Shown in pieces: positions 1 to 6,292 of a DNA stretch of 6,292 nucleotides. Origin of the DNA: an uncultured Muribaculaceae bacterium (lineage in GTDB: Bacteria; Bacteroidota; Bacteroidia; Bacteroidales; Muribaculaceae). Location: positions 15,074 to 21,365 of the forward strand of contig CAJUIJ010000021.1 in assembly GCA_910586175.1 (NCBI GenBank), written 5' to 3'. A model generated the notes under the pieces. That model was not told the origin of the DNA and ran no database searches. It saw only the letters and a program-made list of their open reading frames with translations. How positions within the stretch are numbered: position 1 is the first letter of the stretch; every line of letters begins with the position of its first letter. The position numbers and the translations under genes are program-made.

Positions 1-1868
1 GGCATCTCGTAGACATCGGCGAGCATGTTGCGACGAGGCTCGGATGCGAAACTCTGTGTGCCATCACCGGCCACACCTATCACCTGCCATTCACCCGGCT
101 CAGTGGCGGCCCACTGTGTCTCGTGTGTGCGACCCACCTCCTTGCCATCCTTGAGCACTATATACTCTCCGATATATTCAATCGGATTCCAGCGAAGCAG
201 ATTCTGGAGCGGGAGCAGTTCGTTGCCATCGCCGTTAATCTCAAGCCATGCAATCGGTGTGAGCGGAGCCTTCTTGTTTGCCTGACGGTTTATGGTCATC
301 GGCGCTATCGGCTCGTTGGCCATCTGCACCTCTATGTCGCCTCCCTTGGCGAGCATTTTGGCAGGTATCACCTTGGCAGGGTCGAGCGACTTGCCATTTA
401 GAGTCAATGCCTTCACCTTATCGCCATATCCCTTCACTGTGATGTTGAGACGCGCTCCGCGATAAGGGAAGTTGCTGAGCGTACGGTCCTCGCCAAACAC
501 CTCCGGCACAAACGGCTGGATGCGCAAGCCATCCGGCTCGAAGTGTATACCCATCAATATCTGCTGGGTCAAGGCGATGTTGCCCGACAGACACCAGAGC
601 ATATTGCTCGAGTTCAGTTCGGTATATATATCACCGTTATCAAGGTTGAAGTTCTCCTTATTAGTGCAGAAAAGCGCAGCCGGACGGAATATCGAACCTA
701 TGCCCTCCACCACACCGGGTTCATTGCCGACCTTGGCCTGTGCCAAGGTCCAGTAGCTCCCCACGAAGGGCCAGAGCGCGTTGTTGTGATAGCTCGGCAT
801 ATCGGCAATCTGCGGATAGAATATGGCCGTGCCGAAGGGTGTAGTGGGATTGCTCTGCGAAATCTCCTTCTGGCGCGATGCCGGAGCGATATCATAGAGG
901 ATCGCAAGCGACTCCCCGAGTGTCTCGGCGCGGGGATTCAGTATCTTGTTATCGCGTCCGTAGGTATACATGCCGTAGTATCCCTTGTCGGGCATATAGA
1001 AAGTCTCGTCTATGCGGGCTGCAAGGTCGGCCGACTTTGCGGCATATTCTTCGGCAACCTTCTTATTACCAAGTATCCCTGCCATGTCTGACACCGCCTT
1101 AAGGGCTGCTGCATACATCACATTTGTGCCCATAGCCTCGCTCTGGGAGATATCCACGGTCTGCATCCACTTCGGATAACTCTGCTCGCGCCAGTCAATA
1201 AAGGAGGTCTCACCTTTCACCAGACCCTTGTCGCTCCAAATGGTCTTCGCATCTTTCTCCAGACTGCGAAGTGCAATAGGATACACTTTCCTGAGCCATT
1301 CCTTATCGCCGGTCACTTTATAAACCTCCCATGCAGCAAGCACCCACACCATACGGTCGGTCGAAATGGGCCATGCCCCGCCCGAACCGGTGTCCTGAAT
1401 TATCTGCCCGGAGGGGTTGACTTTCTTCATGAGCGAGATCATAGACGCCTCGGGCTGCAGGGCAGCCATGGAGAGGATGATGGAGTAGCTCACATCGCGG
1501 GTCCACACTCCTGCCCATTCCTTGCCGGTGCGCAGTGTCGTGTCCGGTTCCACGGCATTCACCATCTCATCGAGTCCCATATTGTAGATGGCACGGTGAA
1601 GCAGGTTACCCCCCTTAAGCTCAGGATATGCCGACATATCGTTCTTGCGGTCCCATGCCTGGCTTATCGGCATGAAGTAGCCGGGACGCCCCTTGTAAGT
1701 GCTGCGGAGCGCATACGGTCCCTCTGCCCATGCCTTGAACTCGTTCTGATAGATGGTGTCACCTTGCCAGCGATAGGCATCGGTGCTGACTATAACCCCA
1801 CTCTCATTGGCGGCAAATCCGCCCAGGGCCACCGCCCCGAGCGCTATGGTCATCAAGTTTCTTTTCAT
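1..1868 (-). CDS. Partial secreted six-hairpin glycosidase, alpha-L-rhamnosidase-related (C-terminus outside window)
   Basis: Reading the minus strand from the ATG at 1868 gives 622 codons without a stop, running off the left edge. Residues 1-20 are a Sec signal peptide (basic MKRN, hydrophobic stretch, small residues GGFAA) without a lipobox cysteine, so the product is probably periplasmic or secreted. A short beta-rich region (about 25-60) precedes an (alpha/alpha)6-type domain (about 85-440). Motifs seen are KEWAGVWTRD (116-125), FIDWREQ (223-229), HNNALWPF (361-368) and YTELNSSNMLW (415-425). Candidate acidic catalytic residues are E117, D124, D225, E228 and E417; I cannot assign them. 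A beta-sandwich follows (about 440-520) and then an Fn3-like stretch (about 535-612) ending in SFASEP. The fold is shared by GH78-like, GH15 and other families, so the substrate is open; a rhamnosidase-related or other plant or host glycan hydrolase is my best guess. It lies 36 bp downstream of rnr on the same strand. The signal peptide supports the chosen start. Confidence 0.8.
   Translation of the reverse strand, partial: MKRNLMTIALGAVALGGFAANESGVIVSTDAYRWQGDTIYQNEFKAWAEGPYALRSTYKGRPGYFMPISQAWDRKNDMSAYPELKGGNLLHRAIYNMGLDEMVNAVEPDTTLRTGKEWAGVWTRDVSYSIILSMAALQPEASMISLMKKVNPSGQIIQDTGSGGAWPISTDRMVWVLAAWEVYKVTGDKEWLRKVYPIALRSLEKDAKTIWSDKGLVKGETSFIDWREQSYPKWMQTVDISQSEAMGTNVMYAAALKAVSDMAGILGNKKVAEEYAAKSADLAARIDETFYMPDKGYYGMYTYGRDNKILNPRAETLGESLAILYDIAPASRQKEISQSNPTTPFGTAIFYPQIADMPSYHNNALWPFVGSYWTLAQAKVGNEPGVVEGIGSIFRPAALFCTNKENFNLDNGDIYTELNSSNMLWCLSGNIALTQQILMGIHFEPDGLRIQPFVPEVFGEDRTLSNFPYRGARLNITVKGYGDKVKALTLNGKSLDPAKVIPAKMLAKGGDIEVQMANEPIAPMTINRQANKKAPLTPIAWLEINGDGNELLPLQNLLRWNPIEYIGEYIVLKDGKEVGRTHETQWAATEPGEWQVIGVAGDGTQSFASEPRRNMLADVYEM
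1866..1868 (-). promoter_or_regulatory. Glycosidase start codon without Shine-Dalgarno
   Basis: The bases just upstream on the minus strand (CCTACATAATTC) hold no AGGAGG-like sequence, as is usual in Bacteroidota. The start is therefore decided by the signal peptide that follows and by lack of room upstream, since the rnr stop is only 36 bp away. Confidence 0.55.
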
Positions 1869-1876
1869 GAATTATG

Positions 1877-1904
1877 TAGGTTAATCTATTTAGGTTAATC
1901 TATA
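1877..1904. repeat. Two tandem 14-bp near-palindromic repeats in the rnr-glycosidase spacer
   Basis: The plus strand reads TAGGTTAATCTATT (1877-1890) followed directly by TAGGTTAATCTATA (1891-1904); 13 of 14 positions match. The first 12 bases of each copy are themselves a near-palindrome (TAGRTTAAYCTA, one mismatched pair). Together they fill 28 of the 36 bp between the rnr stop and the glycosidase ATG. Possible roles are a double operator, an RNA structure between the two genes, or simply a slippage duplication. The sequence shows only the repeat and its symmetry. Confidence 0.85.
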
Positions 1905-4148
1905 TTACTTACGGTTTCTGGTCTTCTGCTTGCGTGAGCCGCGCGAATGCTTGGCCTCGTGGCGCTTGCCGGGCTTGCGTGTCTCGATGGGTTTGTTGGG
2001 GTTACCCTTGTCATCTACAAGCGCGAAGTCGAGCTGCTTGCGGTCGAGGTCGGCGCGTGCCACCTGCACTTTCACCTGATCGCCCAAGGTGTAGCGGGTG
2101 CCGTGACGACGGCCTATAAGACAGTAGTTTTTCTCGTCAAAGTCGTAATAGTCATCAGCCAAGTCGCGTATGGGCACCAATCCCTCGCACATGCTCTCGG
2201 TCAGCTCCACATAGAAGCCCCATTCGGTCACGCCGGATATCACTCCATCGTAGATCTCTCCCAGGCGTTCTGACATAAATTCCACCTGCTTGTAGCGTAT
2301 GGAAGCGCGCTCTGCGTTGGCTGCAAGCTGCTCCATATCGCTGTCGTGACGGCACTCATCTTCAAGTTTAACCTTGTCAACGCTACGCCCGCCCTCTGCA
2401 TATTTGGCAAGCAGTCTGTGCACCATCATGTCGGGATAGCGGCGTATCGGCGACGTGAAATGAGTGTAATATGGCATCGCGAGACCGTAATGGCCTATAT
2501 TCTCAGTAGTATATACAGCCTTGGCCATAGATCGTATGGCAAGCATCGAGAGCATATTCTCCTCCCCCTTGCCTTTTATATCCTTGAGGAGTTTGTTTAC
2601 ACTCTTGTTGACATCGCGGGCGGAGCCATCGGTGTTGATTTTATGGCCGAAGCGCGATGCTATCACGTTGAGGTTACTCAGCTTCTCGGGATCCGGATTG
2701 TCGTGCACGCGATACACGAATGTCTTCGCTTTCTTCTTATTCTCCACCTTACCTATCGACTCAGCCACGGTGAGGTTGGCAAGAAGCATGAACTCCTCGA
2801 TTAGCTGGTTGGCCTCTTTCGACTCTTTGAAAAATACGCTTACAGGTTTGCCGGTCTCATCGATTTCGAAACGCACTTCCGCACGGCCAAACTCGAGCGC
2901 ACCCTGACGGTAACGTCGGCGGCGCAGCTCCTGGGCAAGGTCGTTGAGCACGAGTATCTCGCGTTTGTAGTCACCCTCGCCTGTCTCTATGACAGCCTGC
3001 GCCTCCTCATAGGTGAAACGTCGGTCACTCTTAATCACGGTGCGGCCTATGCGGCTGTTGAGCACGTTGGCCTTGGAGTCGAGCTCGAAGATAGCTGAGA
3101 AGGTCAGCTTCTCTTCATTGGGGCGCAATGAGCATATGCCGTTGCTTAGGTGTTCGGGAAGCATCGGTATGGTGCGGTCCACCAGATAGACGCTCGTGGC
3201 GCGGTGCTGAGCCTCTTTATCTATCACGGAGCCGGGGCGCACATAGTGCGTCACGTCGGCGATATGCACACCCACCTCCCAGTTGCCGTTGGCAAGCTGG
3301 CGTATGGAGAGAGCGTCGTCGAAGTCCTTAGCATCGCGGGGGTCGATGGTGAAGGTGGTGACACTGCGGAAATCCTCGCGCTTCTTCACCTCCTCGGGCG
3401 TTATGCCGGCATTGATCCGGTTGGCCGCCTTCTCCACATTTTCAGGATATTTATACGGCAATCCGAACTCTGCCAAGATGGCATGCATCTCGGCATTGTT
3501 CTCACCCTTCACACCAAGTATGTCGATTATCTCGCCGCGTGGGTTCATCTCGTCGTCGCGCCATTGCGTGATACGCGCCACAGCCTTGTCGCCGGTCTTT
3601 CCACCTTTCAGCTTCTTCTTGTCAAGTATTATGTCGGCTGCAAGGAATTTAGAATCTGTGACAAGCGCGGCATAGTTCTTGTCGATCTTAAGCGTACCCA
3701 CAAACTGCTGGTCGCGAGCCTCGATAATCTCTATGACGCGAGCCTCGGGCGACTGCCCGCGGCGTGCCGCCGACACTACAACGCGCACGCGGTCGCCATT
3801 CAACGCATGCATTGAATTGCGCTCCGCCACCATTATCTGCTCATCGTCGATCACCACGGCGTTCTTGCCGTTGCTGCGGCGCACGAAGTAACCTTCGTTC
3901 TCCACACCGCGATTACCTATAGCCTTGTATTTGCCAAGGTCAACCTCAAGTATATCCTCGGCCGCCACGAGGTCATCGAGCGCGTTCAGCAGATTGTTGC
4001 GGTGGGACTTGTTGTCGAGTCCTATGCCGAATGCTATCTGCTTGTAATTAAAACTTTGCTTGGGATTCTTCTGCAAGAATTCCATTATCTTGTCGAAGAG
4101 GTCGCGCTTTGACACGCGCTGTCCTCTGCCTTTGTTATTTCTATTCAT
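1905..4148 (-). CDS. rnr: Ribonuclease R (3'-5' exoribonuclease, RNB family)
   Basis: Complete 747-residue protein. RNase R degrades RNA processively from the 3' end, including structured RNA, in mRNA decay and in rRNA and tRNA quality control in the cytoplasm. Domains in order are: an N-terminal winged-helix (about 14-77), cold-shock/OB domains (about 85-210), the RNB catalytic domain (about 260-580), an S1 domain (about 632-711) and a lysine/arginine-rich tail (about 719-747). The metal-binding signature IDPRDAKDFDDA (268-279) gives D269, D275, D277 and D278, with the same spacing as the four aspartates of the E. coli enzyme. HFTSPIRRYPDMMVHR (563-578) is the second conserved RNB motif. The HTH and full domain set favour RNase R over RNase II. 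The ATG at 4148 is chosen because it precedes the HTH; the next in-frame ATG (residue 22) lies inside it. The TAA stop is 36 bp before the glycosidase start. The gene is divergent from tRNA-Pro. I found no perfect TAnnTTTG box upstream on its strand. Confidence 0.97.
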   Translation of the reverse strand: MNRNNKGRGQRVSKRDLFDKIMEFLQKNPKQSFNYKQIAFGIGLDNKSHRNNLLNALDDLVAAEDILEVDLGKYKAIGNRGVENEGYFVRRSNGKNAVVIDDEQIMVAERNSMHALNGDRVRVVVSAARRGQSPEARVIEIIEARDQQFVGTLKIDKNYAALVTDSKFLAADIILDKKKLKGGKTGDKAVARITQWRDDEMNPRGEIIDILGVKGENNAEMHAILAEFGLPYKYPENVEKAANRINAGITPEEVKKREDFRSVTTFTIDPRDAKDFDDALSIRQLANGNWEVGVHIADVTHYVRPGSVIDKEAQHRATSVYLVDRTIPMLPEHLSNGICSLRPNEEKLTFSAIFELDSKANVLNSRIGRTVIKSDRRFTYEEAQAVIETGEGDYKREILVLNDLAQELRRRRYRQGALEFGRAEVRFEIDETGKPVSVFFKESKEANQLIEEFMLLANLTVAESIGKVENKKKAKTFVYRVHDNPDPEKLSNLNVIASRFGHKINTDGSARDVNKSVNKLLKDIKGKGEENMLSMLAIRSMAKAVYTTENIGHYGLAMPYYTHFTSPIRRYPDMMVHRLLAKYAEGGRSVDKVKLEDECRHDSDMEQLAANAERASIRYKQVEFMSERLGEIYDGVISGVTEWGFYVELTESMCEGLVPIRDLADDYYDFDEKNYCLIGRRHGTRYTLGDQVKVQVARADLDRKQLDFALVDDKGNPNKPIETRKPGKRHEAKHSRGSRKQKTRNRK

Positions 4149-4203
4149 ATTTTATCTGTATTTCTCTAATTTCTATCGTCCCCATACCATAAGCCGAAGC
4201 CAT

Positions 4204-4345
4204 ATTAGCCCTATTAGCCATATTAGCTCCATTAGCCATATTAGCTCCATTAGCCCTATTAGCCCCATTAGCCATATTAGCCCTATTAGCCTTATTAGCC
4301 TTATTAGCCTTATTAGCCTTATTAGCCCTATTAGCCCTATTAGCC
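4204..4345. repeat. Tandem array of fifteen full 9-bp units plus a partial unit, consensus ATTAGCCNN
   Basis: Units start every 9 bp at 4204, 4213, 4222 and so on to 4330, with a partial seventh-base copy at 4339-4345. The first seven bases are ATTAGCC in thirteen full units and ATTAGCT in two; almost all variation is in the last two bases. The order of endings is CT, AT, TCC, AT, TCC, CT, CC, AT, CT, TT x4, CT x2 (TCC marks the ATTAGCTCC units). A degenerate AGCCAT lies just before (4198-4203). On the rnr strand each unit reads NNGGCTAAT. The array sits 55 bp upstream of the rnr start codon. Because the period is a multiple of three, some frames stay open through it, but I see no sign that they are translated. 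It is not a CRISPR array, since there are no spacers and the unit is far too short. Confidence 0.97.
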
Positions 4346-4426
4346 ACCACCCTTATTGTAATAACAACAATTCCCAAGCCAATTCCACCACAATACGCGA
4401 ATATAATAATATTTTCCCACTTTTTC

Positions 4427-4457
4427 TTGCATTTGCCGAAAAATTTAGCTAATTTTG
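4427..4457 (+). promoter_or_regulatory. Bacteroidota-type promoter for tRNA-Pro
   Basis: A perfect -7 box TAATTTTG (TAnnTTTG) lies at 4450-4457. A TTG at 4427-4429 is 20 bp upstream, which fits the -33 element of the Bacteroidota primary sigma factor. Transcription would start about 4463-4466, some ten bases before the mature tRNA 5' end. A second TTTG at 4432-4435 is too close to serve as -33. The -7 box overlaps an 8-bp palindrome TTAGCTAA (4445-4452). Confidence 0.7.
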
Positions 4458-4473
4458 CAGTCGCAAACCAAAT

Positions 4474-4547
4474 CGGGGTGTAGCACAGTTGGTTAGCGCG
4501 CTACGTTCGGGACGTAGAGGTCGGGCGTTCGAGTCGCCTCACCCCGA
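4474..4547 (+). tRNA. tRNA-Pro, anticodon CGG
   Basis: 74 nt fold into a full cloverleaf. The acceptor stem is CGGGGTG (4474-4480) with CACCCCG (4540-4546), and the discriminator is A4547. The D arm starts at 4483 and has one A-C mismatch. The anticodon stem is CTACG/CGTAG around the loop TTCGGGA, with anticodon CGG at 4508-4510, reading the proline codon CCG. The T arm is GGGCG-TTCGAGT-CGCCT (4523-4539), with one G-T pair. The C1-G72 end pair is typical of bacterial tRNA-Pro. CCA is not encoded (ACTT follows), so it must be added after transcription. Confidence 0.97.
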
Positions 4548-4558
4548 CTTATTGCAAG

Positions 4559-4589
4559 AAGAATCAGCATCTATGCTGGTTCTTTTTTT
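4559..4589 (+). terminator. Rho-independent terminator after tRNA-Pro
   Basis: The stem AGAATCAGCA (4560-4569) pairs with TGCTGGTTCT (4574-4583), 10 bp with one G-T pair and the loop TCTA, followed directly by a T run to 4589. It should separate tRNA-Pro from metG. An outer inverted repeat, ATTGCA (4551-4556) and TGCAAT (4595-4600), flanks the whole structure. Confidence 0.92.
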
Positions 4590-4608
4590 ATTTCTGCAAT
4601 TTTATGAG

Positions 4609-4616
4609 TAATTTTG
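4609..4616 (+). promoter_or_regulatory. Probable metG promoter -7 box
   Basis: TAATTTTG matches TAnnTTTG exactly and is the same octamer as in the tRNA promoter. It lies just after the tRNA terminator and 85 bp before the metG start. No clear TTG is seen about 20 bp upstream; that position falls in the terminator T run, so the -33 element is weak. Transcription would begin near 4623, giving a leader of about 80 nt. Confidence 0.55.
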
Positions 4617-4664
4617 TAAGCATTTTGAGGGTCAAGCCCATATGCGCCCCCATGTGCCGCCCCT

Positions 4665-4674
4665 TTATGCATAA
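4665..4674. repeat. 10-bp perfect palindrome in the metG leader
   Basis: TTATGCATAA is a perfect dyad lying 27 bp before the metG ATG, after two C-rich blocks (CGCCCCC at 4644-4650 region and GCCGCCCC at 4656-4663). It could be an operator or a chance AT-rich dyad; nothing in the window decides between these. Confidence 0.5.
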
Positions 4675-4701
4675 GTTTTAAAATATCAACATATCAATCA
4701 T

Positions 4702-6292
4702 ATGAAACGTACATTAATCACCACAGCTCTCCCCTATGCCAACGGCCCGGTGCACATTGGCCACCTCGCCGGTGTATACGTGCCTGCCGACATCTATGCC
4801 AGGTATCTCCGTCTCCAAGGTCGCGAGTGCCTCCTGATCGGCGGTTCTGACGAGCATGGTGTACCCATCACCATCAAGGCCCGCAACGAGGGCGTAACGC
4901 CGCAAGATATCGTGGACCGTTACCACAAGATTATAAAGGACTCTTTTCAGGAGTTCGGCATTTCGTTCGACGTTTACGGACGCACCACCAGCGACACCCA
5001 TCGCCGCGTAGCTTCCGATTTCTTCCGCCGCCTTTATGACAAGGGTGAGTTCGTGGAGAAGACTTCCGAGCAGCTCTACGACGAGGAGGCCGGCCAGTTT
5101 CTCGCCGACCGCTACGTCACCGGAACTTGCCCTCACTGCGGCAATGAGCATGCCTATGGCGACCAGTGCGAGGCCTGCGGCACTTCTCTCAACGCTACCG
5201 ACCTCATCAACCCGAAGTCGGCGATTACAGGCTCTGTGCCTGTGATGCGCGAGACCAAGCATTACTACCTCCCTCTCGACAAGTGGCAGCCCGCCCTCGA
5301 GAAGTGGATTCTCGAGGAGCACAAGGAGTGGAAACCAAACGTATACGGACAGTGCAAGTCCTGGCTTGACATGGGCCTGCAACCCCGCGCCGTGAGCCGC
5401 GACCTCGACTGGGGTATCCCGGTGCCGGTGGAGGGTGCTGAGGGCAAGGTGCTCTACGTATGGTTTGACGCACCTATCGGATATATCTCCAATACCATCG
5501 ACCTCGTGGGCGAACAGGAAGCCGACAAGTGGTGGAAGGATCCGGAGACCCGTATGCTCCATTTCATCGGCAAGGACAATATCGTGTTCCATTGCATCGT
5601 ATTCCCCGCCATGCTGATGGCTGACGGCTCGTTCAATCTACCCGACAATGTGCCGGCCAATGAGTTCCTGAATCTTGAAGACGATAAAATATCGACCTCG
5701 CGCAATTGGGCTGTATGGCTGCACGAATATCTCCGCGATTTCCCAGGCAAGCAGGATGTGCTCCGCTATGTGCTCACTGCCAACGCCCCTGAAACCAAGG
5801 ACAACAATTTCACATGGAAGGATTTCCAAGCCCGCAACAATAATGAGCTGGTGGCCATCCTCGGCAATTTCGTGAACCGTGCTCTTGTGCTTGACCATAA
5901 GTATTTCGAGGGCAAGGTGCCGGCATGCGGTCCGCTGCAGGATATCGACATCAAGGCTTTCGATGAAATTAAGGAGGCCGTGGCCGCCATGACCGACGAT
6001 CTGGAGAATTTCAAGTTCCGCGAGGCGCTGCGCCAGGCCATGAATGTGGCCCGAATCGGCAACAAGTATCTTGCCGACTGCGAACCTTGGAAGCTTTGGA
6101 AGACTGACCCGGCACGTGTGGCGACTATCCTTAATGTGGCGCTCCAGATTTGTGCCAACCTCGCTGTGGTGTTCGAGCCTTTCACTCCGTTCATGGCCGA
6201 AGACCTCCGCAAGACTCTCGGCATAGATTGCCTCTCCTGGGATATGGCAGGACGCACCGACATCCTCACCGCAGGCAGTCAGCTCGGCGAAG
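4702..6292 (+). CDS. metG: Methionyl-tRNA synthetase, N-terminal 530 residues (3' end outside window)
   Basis: MetRS is the class I aminoacyl-tRNA synthetase that charges initiator and elongator tRNA-Met with methionine using ATP, in the cytoplasm. The N-terminal LITTALPYANGPVHIGHL carries the HIGH motif at 18-21. The connective peptide has a zinc knuckle with C143, C146, C156 and C159 (CPHC...CEAC). WFDAPIGYIS lies at 254-263. The KMSKS loop appears as KISTS (329-333), keeping the first lysine. The anticodon-binding helical domain follows from about 375, with NFVNRAL, KFREAL and the CEPWKLWK stretch (460-467). Bacteroidota MetRS is usually about 680 residues with a C-terminal tRNA-binding domain, so roughly the last 150 residues should lie beyond the edge. 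The ATG at 4702 starts directly before the conserved first strand and has an A-rich leader with no Shine-Dalgarno. The adjacent tRNA-Pro is separated by a terminator. Confidence 0.97.
   Translation, partial: MKRTLITTALPYANGPVHIGHLAGVYVPADIYARYLRLQGRECLLIGGSDEHGVPITIKARNEGVTPQDIVDRYHKIIKDSFQEFGISFDVYGRTTSDTHRRVASDFFRRLYDKGEFVEKTSEQLYDEEAGQFLADRYVTGTCPHCGNEHAYGDQCEACGTSLNATDLINPKSAITGSVPVMRETKHYYLPLDKWQPALEKWILEEHKEWKPNVYGQCKSWLDMGLQPRAVSRDLDWGIPVPVEGAEGKVLYVWFDAPIGYISNTIDLVGEQEADKWWKDPETRMLHFIGKDNIVFHCIVFPAMLMADGSFNLPDNVPANEFLNLEDDKISTSRNWAVWLHEYLRDFPGKQDVLRYVLTANAPETKDNNFTWKDFQARNNNELVAILGNFVNRALVLDHKYFEGKVPACGPLQDIDIKAFDEIKEAVAAMTDDLENFKFREALRQAMNVARIGNKYLADCEPWKLWKTDPARVATILNVALQICANLAVVFEPFTPFMAEDLRKTLGIDCLSWDMAGRTDILTAGSQLGE

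Larger units (their letters stand above)
4149..4473. other. Divergent intergenic region between rnr and tRNA-Pro
   Basis: These 325 bases hold no convincing gene. Next to rnr are about 55 bp of unique AT-rich sequence (4149-4203), which should include the rnr leader. The 9-bp repeat array occupies 4204-4345. A further AT-rich stretch (4346-4426) has no recognisable signal, and the tRNA promoter follows. Any rnr promoter must lie here, but I find no clear TAnnTTTG with a partner -33 on the minus strand, so it is either degenerate or embedded in or beyond the array. Confidence 0.8.

Noticed and set aside
543..1091. Plus-strand open frame of 182 codons opposite the glycosidase
   Set aside because: The minus strand here is continuously open with clear glycosidase motifs; this is an antisense shadow.
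3150..3815. Plus-strand open frame of 221 codons opposite rnr
   Set aside because: It is antisense to the RNB and cold-shock regions of RNase R, with no recognisable domain.
4204..4345. CRISPR array or telomere-like repeat
   Set aside because: Units are 9 bp and contiguous, with no spacers and no cas genes. The location is internal to a housekeeping locus.
4204..4345. G-quadruplex formed by GG/GGG tracts on the rnr strand
   Set aside because: Most tracts are only two G and are separated by about seven bases, so any quadruplex would be weak. The sequence alone does not support a claim.
4141..4377. Minus-strand open frame encoding (R/K/M/G)AN tripeptide repeats that overlaps the rnr start by 8 bp
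   Set aside because: It exists because the 9-bp period has no stop in that frame. It begins with TTG, has no other coding signal, and the repeat explains its content.
4530..4550. tRNA-Pro 3' end as an integration attachment site
   Set aside because: No integrase and no second copy of the tRNA 3' end is visible in the window, and housekeeping genes lie on both sides.
4604..4681. Small open frame (25 codons) upstream of metG, with internal ATG at 4652
   Set aside because: Its first ATG lies upstream of the predicted transcription start, and the frame has no coding signal. A regulatory upstream peptide cannot be supported.
4714..5592. Long open frame (292 codons) on the minus strand opposite metG
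   Set aside because: It lies wholly antisense to a clear MetRS gene. Its openness follows from the codon bias of metG, and its translation shows no recognisable domain.
5686..5700. KISTS in place of KMSKS in MetRS as a possible defect
   Set aside because: The key first lysine is kept, and this form is, to my knowledge, the usual one in Bacteroidota MetRS.

Overview
The window looks like a chromosomal segment of a Bacteroidales bacterium. The MetRS has the KISTS form of the KMSKS loop that I associate with Bacteroidota. Two perfect Bacteroidota-type -7 boxes (TAnnTTTG) lie upstream of the tRNA and of metG. No Shine-Dalgarno sequence precedes any start; the leaders are A/T-rich. Genes are moderately GC-rich and intergenic DNA is AT-rich. 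A gut Muribaculaceae-like source is plausible, but that is inference only.

Layout. (1) Bases 1-1868, minus strand: a partial secreted six-hairpin (alpha/alpha)6 glycosidase resembling alpha-L-rhamnosidase-related proteins. It is open for 622 codons and its C-terminus lies outside the window. (2) 1869-1904: a 36-bp spacer made largely of two tandem 14-bp near-palindromes. (3) 1905-4148, minus strand: complete rnr, encoding RNase R with catalytic aspartates intact. (4) 4149-4473: a 325-bp divergent intergenic region holding an array of fifteen full 9-bp units plus a partial one (ATTAGCCNN), followed by the tRNA promoter. (5) 4474-4547, plus strand: tRNA-Pro(CGG), followed by a strong intrinsic terminator. 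(6) 4590-4701: a promoter and leader with C-rich blocks and a 10-bp palindrome. (7) 4702 to the end, plus strand: metG, encoding methionyl-tRNA synthetase, first 530 codons.

The rnr, tRNA-Pro and metG genes are housekeeping functions in RNA turnover and translation. The glycosidase is an accessory carbohydrate gene that lies close behind rnr on the same strand and might share its transcript. I see no defence system, transposase, phage gene or CRISPR array. The parts that familiar gene families do not explain are the 9-bp array in the rnr upstream region and the 14-bp double repeat in front of the glycosidase.
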